In this document: positions 21,831-33,880 of the stretch, in pieces
Layout: each line of letters begins with the position of its first letter
How positions within the stretch are numbered: position 1 is the first letter of the stretch
From: Heterobilharzia americana
Lineage: Eukaryota; Platyhelminthes; Trematoda; Strigeidida; Schistosomatidae
Length of the DNA stretch: 64,000 bases
Direction of reading: 5' to 3'
Assembly: GCA_944470555.2 (NCBI GenBank)
Contig: OX104127.1
Span: 158,385,276-158,449,275, forward strand
Translations under genes and position numbers: made by a program
The notes under the pieces: model-generated
Databases searched by the model: none
Seen by the model: only the letters and a program-made list of their open reading frames with translations
Told to the model about the DNA's origin: nothing

Positions 21831-22119
21831 ACACGAATAACATCAATAAATAGGCTTTCATTAAAATCACAAAACTAAAACCTGATGAGTAGTGAATATT
21901 CATCAAGATAAGTTTGGACAAGAAGTTTCGTAACATGACGGCATAAGTGGAAACTGAATTGTGATGTCAGGTAGATCAGAGCTACAAGAATGAGTAGCAA
22001 ATTAATTAAAAAGTGAATGTTGTCAAAACAGAAAAGTGAAAAGAAGAATGGACAGGTAGAGAAGACCGAAAAAGAAGACCATAAAAGGAGAAGAGGTTAA
22101 ACAGTCTTCCTTTGCATAC

Positions 22120-22710
22120 ATAGTTCAGGTTTCTTCATTTGAATGGCAAGAGCTTTGAAGATGAAGAGAATACGATGACACATAGCTGTTTGGGAGGTTC
22201 CTTTTCCTTTCCATGGATGACTTTACACCAGAAAGTTCTCGAGATAGGGAGATTTGTGTTGACGATATGTTCAATTATTGCACTCCTTATTGCTCCATTG
22301 TTACCTCTTTGTAATCATCATAAGAGTAAGAATATTGTTTGCTTATTAAAGTATCAAAATTGATTGTTCAATTCTATCATTTTGAGCGTTAACAATCAAG
22401 CCTTGCCCACCTTATTGTGCTGATTTGTTTCCTACGATATGCTCATCCCCAAAGCTCTGAGAACGACAGAACTGACAACTACTTACATTATGATGATTAC
22501 AGAATATATAGGGGATCACTCCTTCCAGCTGTACTGAAAAGTCAGTTACCTCAGTATTACAGACACTTTTTTATTGTTAGTGCAGAACAGAACAAGAATC
22601 AAGATCAGGGCTTCGTACCCACTGCCTCTAATGTTTTGAAGATAATATATCCTATTTTTTTTAAAGTCTTTGTCCACCAAATACTAAATTCACATCATAA
22701 TTGAAGTATA
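22120..22710 (+). other. Possible host exons (weak)
   Basis: Two open segments lack any retroelement motif. The first (22139-22326) encodes a hydrophobic stretch (RFVLTICSIIALLIAPLLPL) that could span a membrane, and ends at a GTAAGA donor-like site. The second (22417-22704) is polar (YLHYDDYRIYRGSLLPAVLK). They could be exons of a resident gene, or chance frames. The flanks 21830-22120 and 22710-23085 show nothing. Confidence 0.2.
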
Positions 22711-23084
22711 CTGACCCTTTAAACTCTAGACTTGATCTTCAAGATATTTTTGTCATCAGCATTCCATTGAAAGATACATTATTTGATTCTTCGATTGATT
22801 GCAAATACTCACTGAGTGTTTTCGTCTAACCTACACACTAGTTTTTCTTACTTGAAAGTTTACCAAGGTGAAAATAAATTCAGAAATGAGACAGTTCTGA
22901 AAAGAGCTGTACTCAGATGAATTTAATACGTAAGTTAACTCCATATCGCGTTATCTTATGAAACACTATACTATTACAATCGACAAGTAAATAAGACGGT
23001 CTGCTTTATTCTTGAGTATATTCTGATATTGAACCAACTTTCATTGCTTTAGATAGGTGTTCATTATAGACTGACATGAGTTCG

Positions 23085-23260
23085 AGAAACAATGGAGACC
23101 TGAGAAAACTAGAAAGTGGTTGTTTCGTCCTAGTATGGGACTCCTCAGCAGTGCGCACCCTTGATCTCGCCAGAGATCAAGCCGAATTTCTCTAAGCCAC
23201 TAGGTCGGAATCCAGTGGTCCATATTTCCTATTTCTATCAGCTCACGATAAACCGCGACC
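23085..23260 (-). mobile_element. Class 2 hammerhead SINE, antisense
   Basis: The hammerhead at 23111-23157 (minus) has perfect GCACTG, CTGAGGA, GTCC-CATACTA-GGAC and GAAA. The 3' half (CAACCACTTTC instead of CAGCTGTCCAGTGC) has diverged, so stems III and I cannot close. The tRNA-like head lies at about 23160-23225. Confidence 0.65.
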
Positions 23261-23349
23261 TACATCCAATGTCGCCTTCTAGTAATTACCCTTATGTTCG
23301 AAATAGTTGGCCTCACCGGAAAGTTTAGGAATAACCTCTCGATGCTAGC

Positions 23350-23500
23350 CACCAATGGTTCCTATTGGGGAGTCCCGTGGTAGAACGAAACAGCTGTCCA
23401 TTGCTTTAAGGTTTCCAATGTTTCTCCAATTCAGATGAATCCATGATAATTGCAAATCTGAAATCAATAAAATCACCACAAACTTCAAAATCGAATTTCT
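23350..23500 (+). mobile_element. Class 2 hammerhead SINE, sense
   Basis: The hammerhead relic is 23359-23405 (TTGGGGA, GTCC-CGTGGTA-GAAC, GAAA, CAGCTG, TCCATTGC). The class-2 tail follows (TTTAAGGTTTCCAATGTTTC, then AATCAATAAAATCACCACAA). It forms an inverted pair with 23085-23260. From 23500 to 23880 no feature is seen. Confidence 0.6.
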
Positions 23501-23879
23501 TTACTTCCTAACTATTAGGTTGGTTCCATAGATATATATTGGATATGTCGAGCGACTGTAACGGCCACTTTCGCAACGATAGACATACTCTAGTCACTTT
23601 ATTTCCGCTGGAAAAGTAGATACTAATGAGTTAGAGAAGTTTATGAGCTCAATTTTTACCTAAATATACATTCGAATAAACAGAAACACCATGGTTTTCA
23701 GATCTTTTTCATTTTCCTATGATGTCTACAGATTAGTATCACTGCATCATATACTACTCATGTTGCTTAGTAGCATATCAATTACCTCAGCACTTCGAAC
23801 AGTTAGTAGTCATTGTGCACAAGTAAAGGATAGATGAACAACAAAGAAGTCAAATAAATCAAAAGCGCAACTAACCATA

Positions 23880-24180
23880 ACTATAGTGTTATTGCTCGTA
23901 TTATACCGTCGTTGATTGGACCGAATTGGTCGATCTCTATTGGCATATGGGCTACTGCACGGATACCTCGATATTACCTGTACTCCTAATTATATAGTAA
24001 TGATAGGTAGTTGCTAGTAGTGAAATCCAGGATGCGCATTTTGTTTTATTTAGGATTAGTCAGCTGGACGTACCTGCCTCCCAGTGAGTGATGTTGTTAA
24101 CACCGGGATTCGGACTAGCGAAAGGTCACTTCAAATACCAGAGAGTTATCCACTAGACCACCGAACAACGATAGCCACTT
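23880..24180 (-). mobile_element. Smα-like SINE unit, antisense
   Basis: Minus-strand order is tRNA-like head (about 24085-24180), hammerhead (24025-24069: CTGACTA, CAAA; both core blocks mutated) and a tail with CGAGGTATCCGTG and CATATGCCAATAGAGATCGA. It abuts the sense unit at 24175, head to head. Confidence 0.7.
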
Positions 24181-24360
24181 CTTGTGTGACGGGTTTAGTG
24201 GATAGCGCTCTCGTGTTTGAAGTGGTTGGCCCCGTGTTCAAATCCCAGGGGAAAAACATCACTCCGTGGGAGGTAGGTACATCCAGCTGACGAGTCCCAA
24301 ATAGAACGAAATGCCCATTCTGGATTCTACTGCTAGCCACTACCTATCATGAATATATGA
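24175..24360 (+). mobile_element. Smα-like SINE unit, sense, with intact ribozyme core
   Basis: The tRNA-like head (TTTAGTGGATAGCGCTCTCG, then CCCCGTGTTCAAATCCCAGG) is followed by GGAGGTAGGTACATCCAG and the hammerhead. The end word CTACTGCTAGCCACTACC is present. This is the best preserved Smα-like unit in the window. Confidence 0.8.
24281..24325 (+). ncRNA. Type I hammerhead ribozyme, intact core
   Basis: Stem I ATCCAG pairs with CTGGAT (6 bp). Core CTGACGA and GAAA are intact. Stem II is GTCC-CAAATA-GAAC, with one C·A mismatch. Stem III is ATG-CC-CAT, and cleavage is expected after ATT. All invariant catalytic positions that I can place are present, so this copy could self-cleave. Confidence 0.8.
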
Positions 24361-24719
24361 CTATAACTATGTTTAGTTATTTGTGATCTCGTGAAATAAG
24401 GTCAAGTACTTAGTTACAAATATTTGCATGCAGTTTTCAAAGGTTATTTGCGTAGAATTACTTTCAGAGGCATCTGTATGATTTTTCCAGAAAAAATTTG
24501 TGCAGGAATACTAGAGTAGTTTGCCTGAAATGAAAGTTCACACACATACACACCTGTTTCCATCAAAAAAGAATCTCTGTTAACATTTCACCATTTTTAG
24601 TAAACTTAAGCCATTGTACTGATGTATGTTGACATGATGGGTTTTGAATGATATGATTTACTGACTGTTAACTGAGCGTCAGTTTGTAAGAGGCACAGTT
24701 TTCAATATCATTCAGTGAC

Positions 24720-24900
24720 ATTATTGATACTGAGTGGTGATTGAAAATGAAAATGAAAATCTGGGTGGTGAATGAACTGGAACAAGTAGCCTTTAGGTTA
24801 CTGGCCCAGTTCATCAATAACTAAGCCTTAAGACTCGCAGGTTCATTGTCTGGATTCTGCCACGAATCGCCAATATCCCCAATTATAACTGGGAAAACAT
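24720..24900. other. tRNA-like remnant region
   Basis: A stretch resembling the class 4 SINE tail (GTGGTGATTGAAAATGAAAA) and a repeated AAATGAAAATG motif lie here. No gene is seen between 24360 and 24900. Confidence 0.3.
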
Positions 24901-24919
24901 GACTTTACAAACTTTTAAT

Positions 24920-25880
24920 CCTAGATCAAAAATATGTTGTTGGTATGCGGATGACGTTTTTAACCGTGTTGAAATAGGAACATATCGACAATTTCCTCAC
25001 ATATATGAACTCAATAGTAGTTCTAATCCAATTCACTTACATGGTAGAAAATGAACAAGGAGAATTACCCATGTTGGATTGCAGAATAAAACGAAGGATA
25101 GACGGTGGTTTGGATACTACCATCTACAGGAAACTGACACATTTCGACAGGTATCTAGACTTCAAGTCATCTCATCCAATGTCAGTTTAAGCTGGTTTAG
25201 TCAAATGTTTGAATGTAAAACCTGGAAAACTCACTATTTATCGTAAGGACTTAAACATTGAATTGAAGCACATAAAAAAAGCACTGATAGTTAATAATTA
25301 TCCTCTGCAGTTTATTCAGAGATTCATACGAACACATAAAAAATTAATGACAGCAACACGATTACGAGTAATGACAACAACACGAATAGAAAGGAGTTCA
25401 CAACCTATAAAAAAGGTACAATCGAAATTTTACGTAGAATCCTCAACAAAGGTGAAATTAAGGTGGCATTTGAATCCATAAACTCACTCAGAGATAATCT
25501 TTATCAGCTGGCTTAAGGACTTGATAGAACCAATTAAGCAAAATAATATAATCTTTTCAAATTCTAAGTAATGACTACGAGGTCAAAATAGCTGGTCGGA
25601 GCTAGATTAGCGGAACACAGGAATTTGGCAAATATAGAATAACAGACCCGAATAAGGTCAGTTATCTAGAACAAAACTCGGCTATTGCAATGCTTGTATG
25701 AACACACAAGCTCATAATATGGTGGGATCCAGTGTAGTCAAGTGGAAAGAGATAGAGATTGATTACTGAATAGTTGTCCATTGAATCAACTCCTAGTTAA
25801 TATATGTAATAGGAATGATGCAACACCCATGCCTACCAGAGATATGGAAAATGTAACTTAGTAAAAGTAAAGAATATGAG
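24920..25880 (+). mobile_element. PLE family B, RT palm to GIY-YIG, pseudogene
   Basis: The frame opens at CWYADDVF (24938-24961), so the YxDD catalytic block is retained. It continues HIDNF-like TYRQFPHIYELNSSSNPI, then LPMLDCRI and a thumb region (LNIELKHIKKALIVNNYPL, QFIQRFIRTHKK). After stops and shifts it reaches the damaged endonuclease (about 25530-25700) and a tail (about 25780-25880) also found at 59290-59440. Motif A and the N-terminus are missing. Confidence 0.7.
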
Positions 25881-25889
25881 GTAGGTGAT

Positions 25890-26820
25890 TGGGCTATAAT
25901 AATCAGATGTCGAAAGTTATATGATTGTATAGATACGATTATGAGCAATAGTAATTTATACTTGAAACGTCATTAAGTAAAAAATACTGTATCATTATAT
26001 CTTATAAATGAAATAAACAAATCTAATATGGAATTAAATTCCACCACAGTGTTCAAGTTTTACACTGATGTAAATCTTGTTTCCAACAAATCTGATCAGC
26101 CTCCTAGTAAACAATGTTTTACTGTTGAGCAGTAAAGTATTTGTAGATGAACAATGATAGTTAGTCAGCTCATTTTTAAACTGATCAGTTGAAGCGACAA
26201 AAAAGTTTCATCTTATCTGTTCACTTAATCGTGTTAAAAAAGCCTTTCACAAGAATATGTTTTGAATATGATATGTAAACTTGGAATAGAGATTCTGTTT
26301 ATGACAACTGAACTCCAGTGCATAAAATTACTGATTGATAGAAGTTAGAATCTTAAAACCAGCATTTCTTTGAATTTTTTTTTGAATAATTGTTGCTAAG
26401 CTTTAAAATCCTACATGTTTATCAAGAGGAGAATATAAATCAATTACCAGTTCATCAACTCTGGACAAATAGCCCTGCATCAGAGTCCTCCATCAGGATT
26501 ATTTATAGAATCGAATAGAACAGCTGAAAAAGAGTATGATTTTGATAGTTGTACACAGCAGAAGCACTTGTAATTCATCTATCTAATCCTGATCTCTGTG
26601 TACGGAGAAAACATATTCAATCTCACATTTTACCTTGGCTTTAAAACCCACAGTTTTTTGATTTCATAATAATTAGTTAGTTTGCTATTGTCACCTTTAT
26701 TATTACCTTAATTTTTATATTCACTCACGTTATATCTATCAAATGGGCATTTAGACTTCACATTTAACATCTACCAACAATTTTCACCTTACCAAACTTC
26801 AAACCTTTCTCGTTACTTCC
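25890..26820. other. AT-rich stretch, no feature recognised
   Basis: No open frame of length, tRNA-like box pair, hammerhead core or retroelement motif was found here. Confidence 0.5.
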
Positions 26821-26829
26821 ACTACTGCA

Positions 26830-28305
26830 GGATGATTGGAAGGAAAGAAAGGTAACTGTCCATTGATTGGAAGAAGGGCTACCTTGTCAAACTACCAAGA
26901 ACTGGCGTGTGATCACGCTGCTGTCCACCCAAGCAAAATATTATGCCACATCATCCTAGAGAGATTAAAGGATGCACTGGATTCAAAATTACGATCGGAA
27001 AAGACTAACTAGCTGGCTTCAGGAAGAACAAATCATGTGCGGATCAAATTACAACACTACGCATCATCATTGAAAGAGTATAGAATAGCAGTCAACTCTC
27101 TACATCACATCAACTCCATCGACTTTGAAAAGGTTTTCGACAGCGTCGACCGACAATTAATTCGGCAGTTGCTTCAACACTACGGAATACCACAAATCTT
27201 TATCAACCTCATTCAACAGCTATATGAAGGCGCTACATGCCAAGTAATTCATAATGGAAAGCACAGTGACGCCTTTGAAGTGGATTGAAGACAGGAGTAA
27301 GACAGGATTGACTCCTACTATCACCAATGATCTTCCTGATTGTGGTCGACTGGATCATGCAGCGAACCGTGAGGAGTCAGAAAAAGGGCATACGCTGGCT
27401 TGACCGATGAAAAGAGCCTAGAAGATTTGGATTTCGCAGGTGATGATTTATGTCTAGTGTCTTATAGCACAAACTCGAATATCTACAGTCAAAAACTAAC
27501 AAGTTGACAGATGGGACGTTCTTCAAATGAATGTAGAGAAGACGGAGGTGATGAAGATACCCAACCAACAACAGCGTCAACAACAAGCACCAAACATCAT
27601 CAACGGTAGAAACCTACAGTAAGCTGTCTCTTTCACCTACCTACCTATCTACTCAGGCAGCATCGTTTCAACTACAGGCGGTGGCATAGGCGAGGACGTC
27701 ACAGCAGCCAGGATCGGAAAAGCAAGACAGGCTTTCATTAATCTGAAATCAGTGTGGCGATCCACTGCACTCAGCGTAAAGTGTGAACAGCATCCAGATT
27801 TTCAACACCAATCCACTCAAGTCAGTGCTTCTTTGTGGTGGTTCAGAAACTTGGCGCGTTACGAAAAGCATATTCAACAAACTACAGACATACATCAACA
27901 CCTGTCATCTGCGCTCACTCGATACTGAAGATCAGATGAGATGGCCAGAAAGAATAAGCAACAAGGAACGCTGGTTGGCCTGGCAACGAAGCAACCAAGA
28001 ACCGATCACCCAACAAATATGCAGAGGACGAAAGTGGAGATGGATTGGGTATGCAGTGAGAAGGCTGATTGGGGACATCACATGCCAGGCCTGGGTGTCG
28101 AGTGGAAATAAAAGGGGAAACAACGATTCAGGCGTCCGAGGTGAGGGTGACATGAAGAAGATGGTGTGAGGAAGAAATAAGAGCTTCTGGACAGTCGTAG
28201 AGGGAGGTTGAAAAAATTGGACAGAGGAGAGTAGAATGGAGGCGTGCTACTGAAGTCGTTTGTTCCACTAGGAACCCAAGGGAAAATCATAATAATAAAA
28301 AATAA
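26830..28305 (+). mobile_element. RTE-like retrotransposon, RT to 3' end, pseudogene (copy 5)
   Basis: The copy starts in the fingers (ILERLKDALDSKL at 26955 on). It carries motif A INSIDFEKVFDSVDRQ (27100-27160), YGIPQIFINLIQQLYEGATC, a damaged VRQG/SPMIF block, and DFAGDDLCLV in place of FADDL (27433-27460). It then continues through the C-terminal RKWRWIGYAVRR region and ends CTAGGAACCCAAGGGAAAAT with an A/T tail. Stops and shifts are frequent. The segment 26925-27320 recurs inverted at 28518-28912. Confidence 0.8.
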
Positions 28306-28517
28306 TAAGCCATTGAATTCAGTGAAATACTGTAACCTCTGGAGAAAATGGATATCATTCTTTACATGTTGGTTCTTTTTTTATGTAACTCATTTAAGAA
28401 TAATACTATCAACTGAGTGCTTCCCATGCAATTCAGATATCTAGGTATAAATCTTTTCAATAGTACTCTTTTGCATGGAAAAACACTTGTAGCCTATGAA
28501 AGTTTCATTTTGAGTGT

Positions 28518-28912
28518 AGACAGCCTTGTCTTACTCCTGTCTTCACTCCACTTCAAAGGCGTCACTGTGCTTTCCATTATGAATTACTTGGCATGTAGCG
28601 CCTTCATATAGCTGTTGAATGAGGTCGATAAAGATTTGTGGTATTCCGTAGTGCTGAAGCAACTGCCGAATTACTTGTCGGTCGAGGCTGTCGAAAACCT
28701 TTTCAAAGTCGATGGAGTTGATGTGATGTAGAGAGTTGACTGCTATTCTATACTCTTTTCAATGATGATGCGTAGTGTTGTAATTTGATCTGCACATGAT
28801 TTGTTCTTCTTGAAGCCAGCTAGTCAGTCTTTTCCGATAGTAATTTTGAATCCAGTGCATCGTTTAATCTCTCCAGGATGATGTGGCATAATATTTTGCT
28901 TGGGGTGGACAG
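28518..28912 (-). mobile_element. Inverted RTE fragment (copy 6)
   Basis: The minus strand repeats the RT fingers/motif A segment of copy 5, including the shared unusual insertion HHINSIDFEK and the VNSLHHIN lead-in. It therefore derives from the same lineage, by local inverted duplication or a 5' inversion. About 600 bases upstream and 200 downstream carry no other feature; 28930-29660 is featureless AT-rich DNA. Confidence 0.75.
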
Positions 28913-29664
28913 TATTCGATAGCTTACAGAATTAAATAATGACTAGGAACATTTCTGTTCATGGATGATTCTAAATAAATAAAATAAAGGGAGAAGAACT
29001 TCACGGAAATATTTGTTTTCAAGGATATCACCCTGAGCAGTCATCTATCCCATTTGTATATAATTTGGAGATTTGCTTTTAGTACGATGTTATGAGGAAC
29101 ATAATATGTGAATAAAAGTCACCTAACAAGCATGAAAATATTCGACAACGTAAGTAAGTGTGAGTGGAAAATAAGTATCAATGAATTTGTAACACAATGA
29201 GTAGATATTTGTCATTAATAAGCGGAATGAGAGATTATAACTGAGCTTAGAAAATCTTTACATAATGACAATATGAAAATTATAACGTTAGTTAGACTTA
29301 GGAATTCTCAGAGCTTCAACGATGCAAAGTAAACATATCTTCATACCCTTCAATAGAATGGTTAGTATTTTTCAGAATACTGAGAATGAATCTTCTGGGA
29401 CTATATTTCCGTTGTCGACTAAATGCTTTTATATCTGGTTATTTATTTTTCTGTGTTGACTTCTATAGAACCATACTGAAGAGTGTTATCTTCGACGTTG
29501 AACGATCTGTCTCTTTGCACAATGTACGTACCTAGCTCCATTGAAGCATGTGAATTGAAATATACATATTAAATTGCCTAGGAATGTTAGTTTGTCCATC
29601 GTACAAATATAACTCACTAACATTACATCTTGTCAAAAACAAGGGATGACTAGGAAACTTATTA

Positions 29665-29800
29665 TATATAGACTGCTGAAGAGTCCTACTGTATGACGAA
29701 ACAGCTTCCCAGTCCTCTCAGTTTTTCACTGGTTCTCCCACTGATGTCAATCCATGGTGAACATTAAGTTAGCAGCAATAAATCCTCACAAACTTCTGTA
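29665..29800 (+). mobile_element. Class 2 hammerhead SINE fragment
   Basis: It begins within the ribozyme and continues with CTCTCAGTTTTTCACTGGTT, GATGTCAATCCATGGTGAAC and the tail AATAAATCCTCACAAACTT. The tRNA-like head is missing. Confidence 0.65.
29671..29715 (+). ncRNA. Type I hammerhead ribozyme (class 2), near-intact
   Basis: GACTG, CTGAAGA, GTCCTACTGTATGAC, GAAA, CAGCTT, CCCAGTC. Both invariant blocks are intact, stem I pairs GACTG/CAGTC and stem II keeps GTC/GAC. Stem III has lost one G compared with the consensus CAGCTG, which disturbs the cleavage position. Confidence 0.65.
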
Positions 29801-30164
29801 CTAAATTAATTTATTCACAATCGTACAGCTTTCGAAAAAATCTCCCACGTTGAACTATATGTACTGTAACTGAATGGGTAGTGTAAATATTTTACAATTA
29901 ACTGTTGAAATGTACCGCATAGTTGATGTCGTCTACAAACCAGTTGAAATACTTACGTCAGCATTGGTAATGACCTCCAATGTTTGTCTGATCAGTAATA
30001 ATCGTAAAATTTTCATTGTTTTTCAACACCTTTGTTTACAAATTGACATCGGACAAAGTACCATTAGAAATCACCGACCACTAGGCATTGATTTTTAGCC
30101 TAATTCGACACTATTCCGTAGTATGATCCTACACTTCCATGAGTAATGGAACCAACGACTATCA

Positions 30165-30300
30165 ACTCTTATGAGATGATGGAGAATATTTGTAGCTCAT
30201 GAGGATAATTCTGATGGTGTTGTGTTCTCTGAGATGGATTGCTTAGTCGTGGAGCTTTCGTTGTCAATCTGGTCAACATCACCAAGGAAACCGGCAGATG
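30165..30300 (-). repeat. Inverted PLE A tail copy with hammerhead relic
   Basis: The plus-strand words GGAGAATATTTGTAGCTCA and GTGTTCTCTGAGATGGATTG match the 3' end of antisense PLE A copies, so this tail points the opposite way to the PLE coding region that begins at about 30305. The relic at 30241-30290 (minus) reads CTTGGTGA, GTTG...CAAC, GAAA, GCTCCAC. The upstream 29800-30165 holds an open frame (29874-30098) with no recognisable motif. Confidence 0.6.
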
Positions 30301-30304
30301 CTCC

Positions 30305-31770
30305 GGGATAAAAGTTCTTCGCATGTCTAAAGTCATCACTGAAGACTTAAGGATTAAACTCTGAGACCGAACAGGAAATACAACGAATAATCTTACCCCT
30401 GACCAGATGGAAGTAAACCTGCACTCAACTAACCAGTGGAAAATAGAGAGACCTTAATCAATTGAAGAATGAATAAAACTGCGTTATAATTCTAGCTGAT
30501 AAAGAGCGCACCATCGGAGTCATGGAGGATTTCGACCAGTCTATCGACTATTCGACACAGTTTTTAGAAAAAATCAAGCAAATTCATATTAGCAACGACG
30601 AAATAATGGTTTCCTTCGACGTTACAAATCTATACACTTCGACTAGACTGAAACTGGCTAAGGATACAATGACTCTTCACCTCAATATTGATACATGCCC
30701 CTCCAAACACATACAACTACAATGTTCAGTTTTGAGGGAATTCAGTGATTTATACCTGATAACATTCTTTCAGTTCAGTAGCAAACTCTACAAACAGACA
30801 AAGGGAATAACAATGGGATCGCCTATATCATTACTAACTGCAGAAGCAGTAATGCAAAGATTGGAAACTGTGATATTACCACTCATCAAATTGAAACTTT
30901 GGATCTAATATGCGGATGACACGTTTGTCATCATTACAAATTGATGAATAACATTTTCGTTGACATGAAATTCACAAGTGAAAAAGAATCAACTAACAAA
31001 CTGGCATTTAGAGATGTTATCACAAGAACAGATTCGGGGAAATTAGAAACTGTAGTATACATAAAATCAGCTTAAACGGGTCAAATCCTCGACTACAACA
31101 GCAACAACCCAACAATACACAAAGTCAGTTGTTTAAAACAGCTATTCAAAAGAGCGAAAACACACTAGCATACATCAACCCTGAAGGAGAAAAGAAGAAA
31201 ACTATTTGATGACTGTTTTCCAGAAGAACGGCTGTTCATGTAACTTCATCAGAAAATGTTTGCCTAATTTGTTGTCAACCAAGACGTTTAGCCTCGTAAA
31301 CTAACAAACGAATTGTCCTACCCTACATGAAGAACGCCTCTGAGATCAAAGCTAAATTATTGAAGTCTTTTGTAATCTCTGTATCTCACAAGCCCACAAA
31401 ATCTCTTCAGCCTTTGTTATACAGGCCTAAGGATACACTAGCAAACGAAAACAAACCAAATATTATCTACCAAACAAGCTGCAAAAACTGAGAAAAACGC
31501 TCCATCGGAGAGAGTGATCGCCCTTTTAACATTCGTCTACGTAAACATCAACTAACTAGCAGTCAAGCATCATAATATCTCCTCACTCATATCAGTGCAT
31601 ACAGACGGCTGTGGAAATGAATTCGACTTGGAAAATGTGAAAATCCTGGATAGGGGAAATACAAAAAATACAAGAGAATTTCCAGATGCTTAAAGTTCAG
31701 GTTAGTCAGCAATCAACAGACATACTGACACTGATCCAGCTTATCAAGCAAGAAGAAACAACATTAAGGT
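30305..31770 (+). mobile_element. PLE family A, RT plus GIY-YIG, pseudogene
   Basis: N-terminal words (FFACLKSSLKT, EQEIQRIILPLTR, VIILADKERTIGVM) match family A. After an internal deletion the frame 30522-30908 reads MVSFDVTNLYTS (motif A), KGITMGSPISLLTAEAVMQR and then, past a stop, YADDTFVII (YxDD intact). The thumb region (DYNSNNPTIHKVSC) and a damaged endonuclease (about 31450-31640: NIIYQTSCKN, RPFNIRLRKHQLTSS) follow. Several stops and shifts. The 3' end runs into an antisense RTE at about 31785. Confidence 0.75.
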
Positions 31771-31784
31771 CAAATTTCACACGA

Positions 31785-33105
31785 TCTCCTCCATGTCAGC
31801 CTCGCCTCGAACACCCAACTGGTTGTCTCCCATTTGGATTCCACTCGACAGCCTGACATGGTGCATGATGTCCCCAAATAGTCTTCTCAGTGTATGTCCA
31901 GTCCATTCCATCTCCACTCTCTTCTACATATTTCTCGGGCGATGGATCCTTGGTTGGTTCGTTGCCAGCCAGAGTGAGTTCCTCCTTGCTGATGCTTTCT
32001 GGCCACCTGACGTGATCTTCGTCATCGAGCGTAGGCAGCTGTTGATCATGTATATCTGTAGTTTATTGGAAATGCTTTTCGTAACTCCCTAACTCTCTCA
32101 ACCATCATACAGAAGTACTGATTTGACACGTGTTGATAATCCGGAGGTTTTCATGCTCTATACTGCATGTAATGCAGTATGTTGCAGTGTAGCAGATCTC
32201 CACTCTGATTATTTCAGGTTATTGAAAACCTGTCTTGCTATCTTTTCGATCCTGCCTGCTTTGACATTCTCGTCTGTGTCTGTGTCGCCACCTGTAGTTG
32301 GAACGATGCTGCCTCCATAGGTAGGCAGGTAGGTGAAAGAGACTACTTCCTTTACATTTCTCCCTCTGATAGCGATTGGCGCCTTTTGTTGTTGTTGATG
32401 ATGATGATTTCGTATCTTCATCACCTCTGTCTTCTCTACGCTCACCTGGAGGAAGTCCCGTCTTCGCTGCCCCATCTCGCCTCAACACTTCTGCCAACTT
32501 GTTGGTTGTCACTCGTAGATCTTAGAGCTTGTGCTACATTGAACACTGGACACAAATCATCATCGTTGGCGAAATCCAAATCTTCTTGCAGGGTCTTTAC
32601 ATCAACCAACCCATCTTCCCACAGCCCCTCACAGTTGTATGTTGCATCCTGCACTCCAGTCCAGTCGATCACAATCAAGAAGATGATCTCTGACAGTAGG
32701 CGGCAACCCTGTCTTACTCCCCTCTTCACTTCACTTCAAAGTCATCACTGAGCTTCGACTGTGGATGACTTTACATGTAGCATCATATAGCATGTAGCTG
32801 CTGTTGAATGAGGTTGATGAGTGTTTGTGGCACTAAAAGTGTAGTGTTGAGGCGGCTGACTGCCAAATTACTTCTCGGTGGACACCTCGATTGAAGGCCT
32901 TTTCAAAATCGATGAAGTTGAGGTAAAGATTTGCCATTCCGCCATTCTGTACTCTGTTCCATGATGATGCGTTGCGTAGGGTTGTAATTTGATCCCCACA
33001 TGATTTGTTTTTCCTGAAGCCATCAATCTGTTACGGTCGTGATTTGAATCCAGAGCATTTTTCAATCTTTCCAGGACCATCAGGACAAGCTACTGAGTAA
33101 ACTGC
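31785..33105 (-). mobile_element. RTE-like retrotransposon, antisense pseudogene (copy 7)
   Basis: On the minus strand from 33105: VLERLKNALDSNHDRNRLMA, TNHVGIKLQPYAT, a damaged motif A (FIDFEKAF-like at about 32915-32890), MKRGVRQGCRL (32729 on), DLDFANDDDLCPV (YADD degraded), VNVEKTEVMKI-like, and a C-terminal part ending in RRW.../EEM near 31790. The 3' tail with (AAT)n is missing. Plus-strand open frames here (31793-32320, 32386-32751) are antisense shadows. Confidence 0.75.
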
Positions 33106-33109
33106 TGAG

Positions 33110-33880
33110 AAAACCATATCTCACTCCTTTCTTAAGTTTGTGCTGATGTTGTTCAGAATAATGACGAAAGTTCTGTGATTAAACAATACAGTTCAAAAGA
33201 ACTGAACTTTTATGTTAGACACTGGATAGAAGTTCAGTTAACCACATATCCCGGCAGCAATAGTCTACTTAAGAAAGGGACTACCCTGAACAGATCACAT
33301 GCGTTCATTAGAACTATAAGGAATCCACCTTAAAGGAAGTCAGTAATAAATAGGCGATCCTTACCTATTCACTCGGTTTGTCGATTGAGTGAATATGATG
33401 CGAAATGAACAGGCCCTTCACTTTCGAAAAGTCAGTTAAAGATGAAAATAGCATGTGTATTAATTTTTATTTCCTCAATATTTTGCTAGGATGTCTTCTA
33501 ATGGCTGTACAATTATATTCTCAGCATTTATAAACGCGTTTAACCGTTACACATCAACGCCTTATCTACTCCATTACTTAGCTTAAAAGTTGTGGGCTAG
33601 TGAGCTAAAAAGTGTCCAACATAAACATAAATACTCAACGATGGGATTGTATGAGGATGGCGCTTTATGTGAAATATTGTATTCTGACCCAATAACTCAC
33701 TGGCAAAGTGTTCATCGCTAAACTTAAGTGGTCTGGGTCATGAGTGAACAGTGTTCAAGTCATCCATTCAGCACTCCCATTTTCCCAGTACCTCTCTAAA
33801 TGACATAAGTCAGTGATGAATGCCAAATCGACATCAGTCAATGGGAATAAACCACTAAATTGAATCAATCGAAAGAAGTG
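33110..33880. other. Unassigned stretch with weak tRNA-like piece
   Basis: A decayed tRNA-like segment (about 33690-33780, CCCAATAACTCACTGGCAAA) is visible. I recognise nothing else. Confidence 0.3.

Noticed and set aside
31793..32751. Plus-strand open frames
   Set aside because: Antisense of RTE copy 7.
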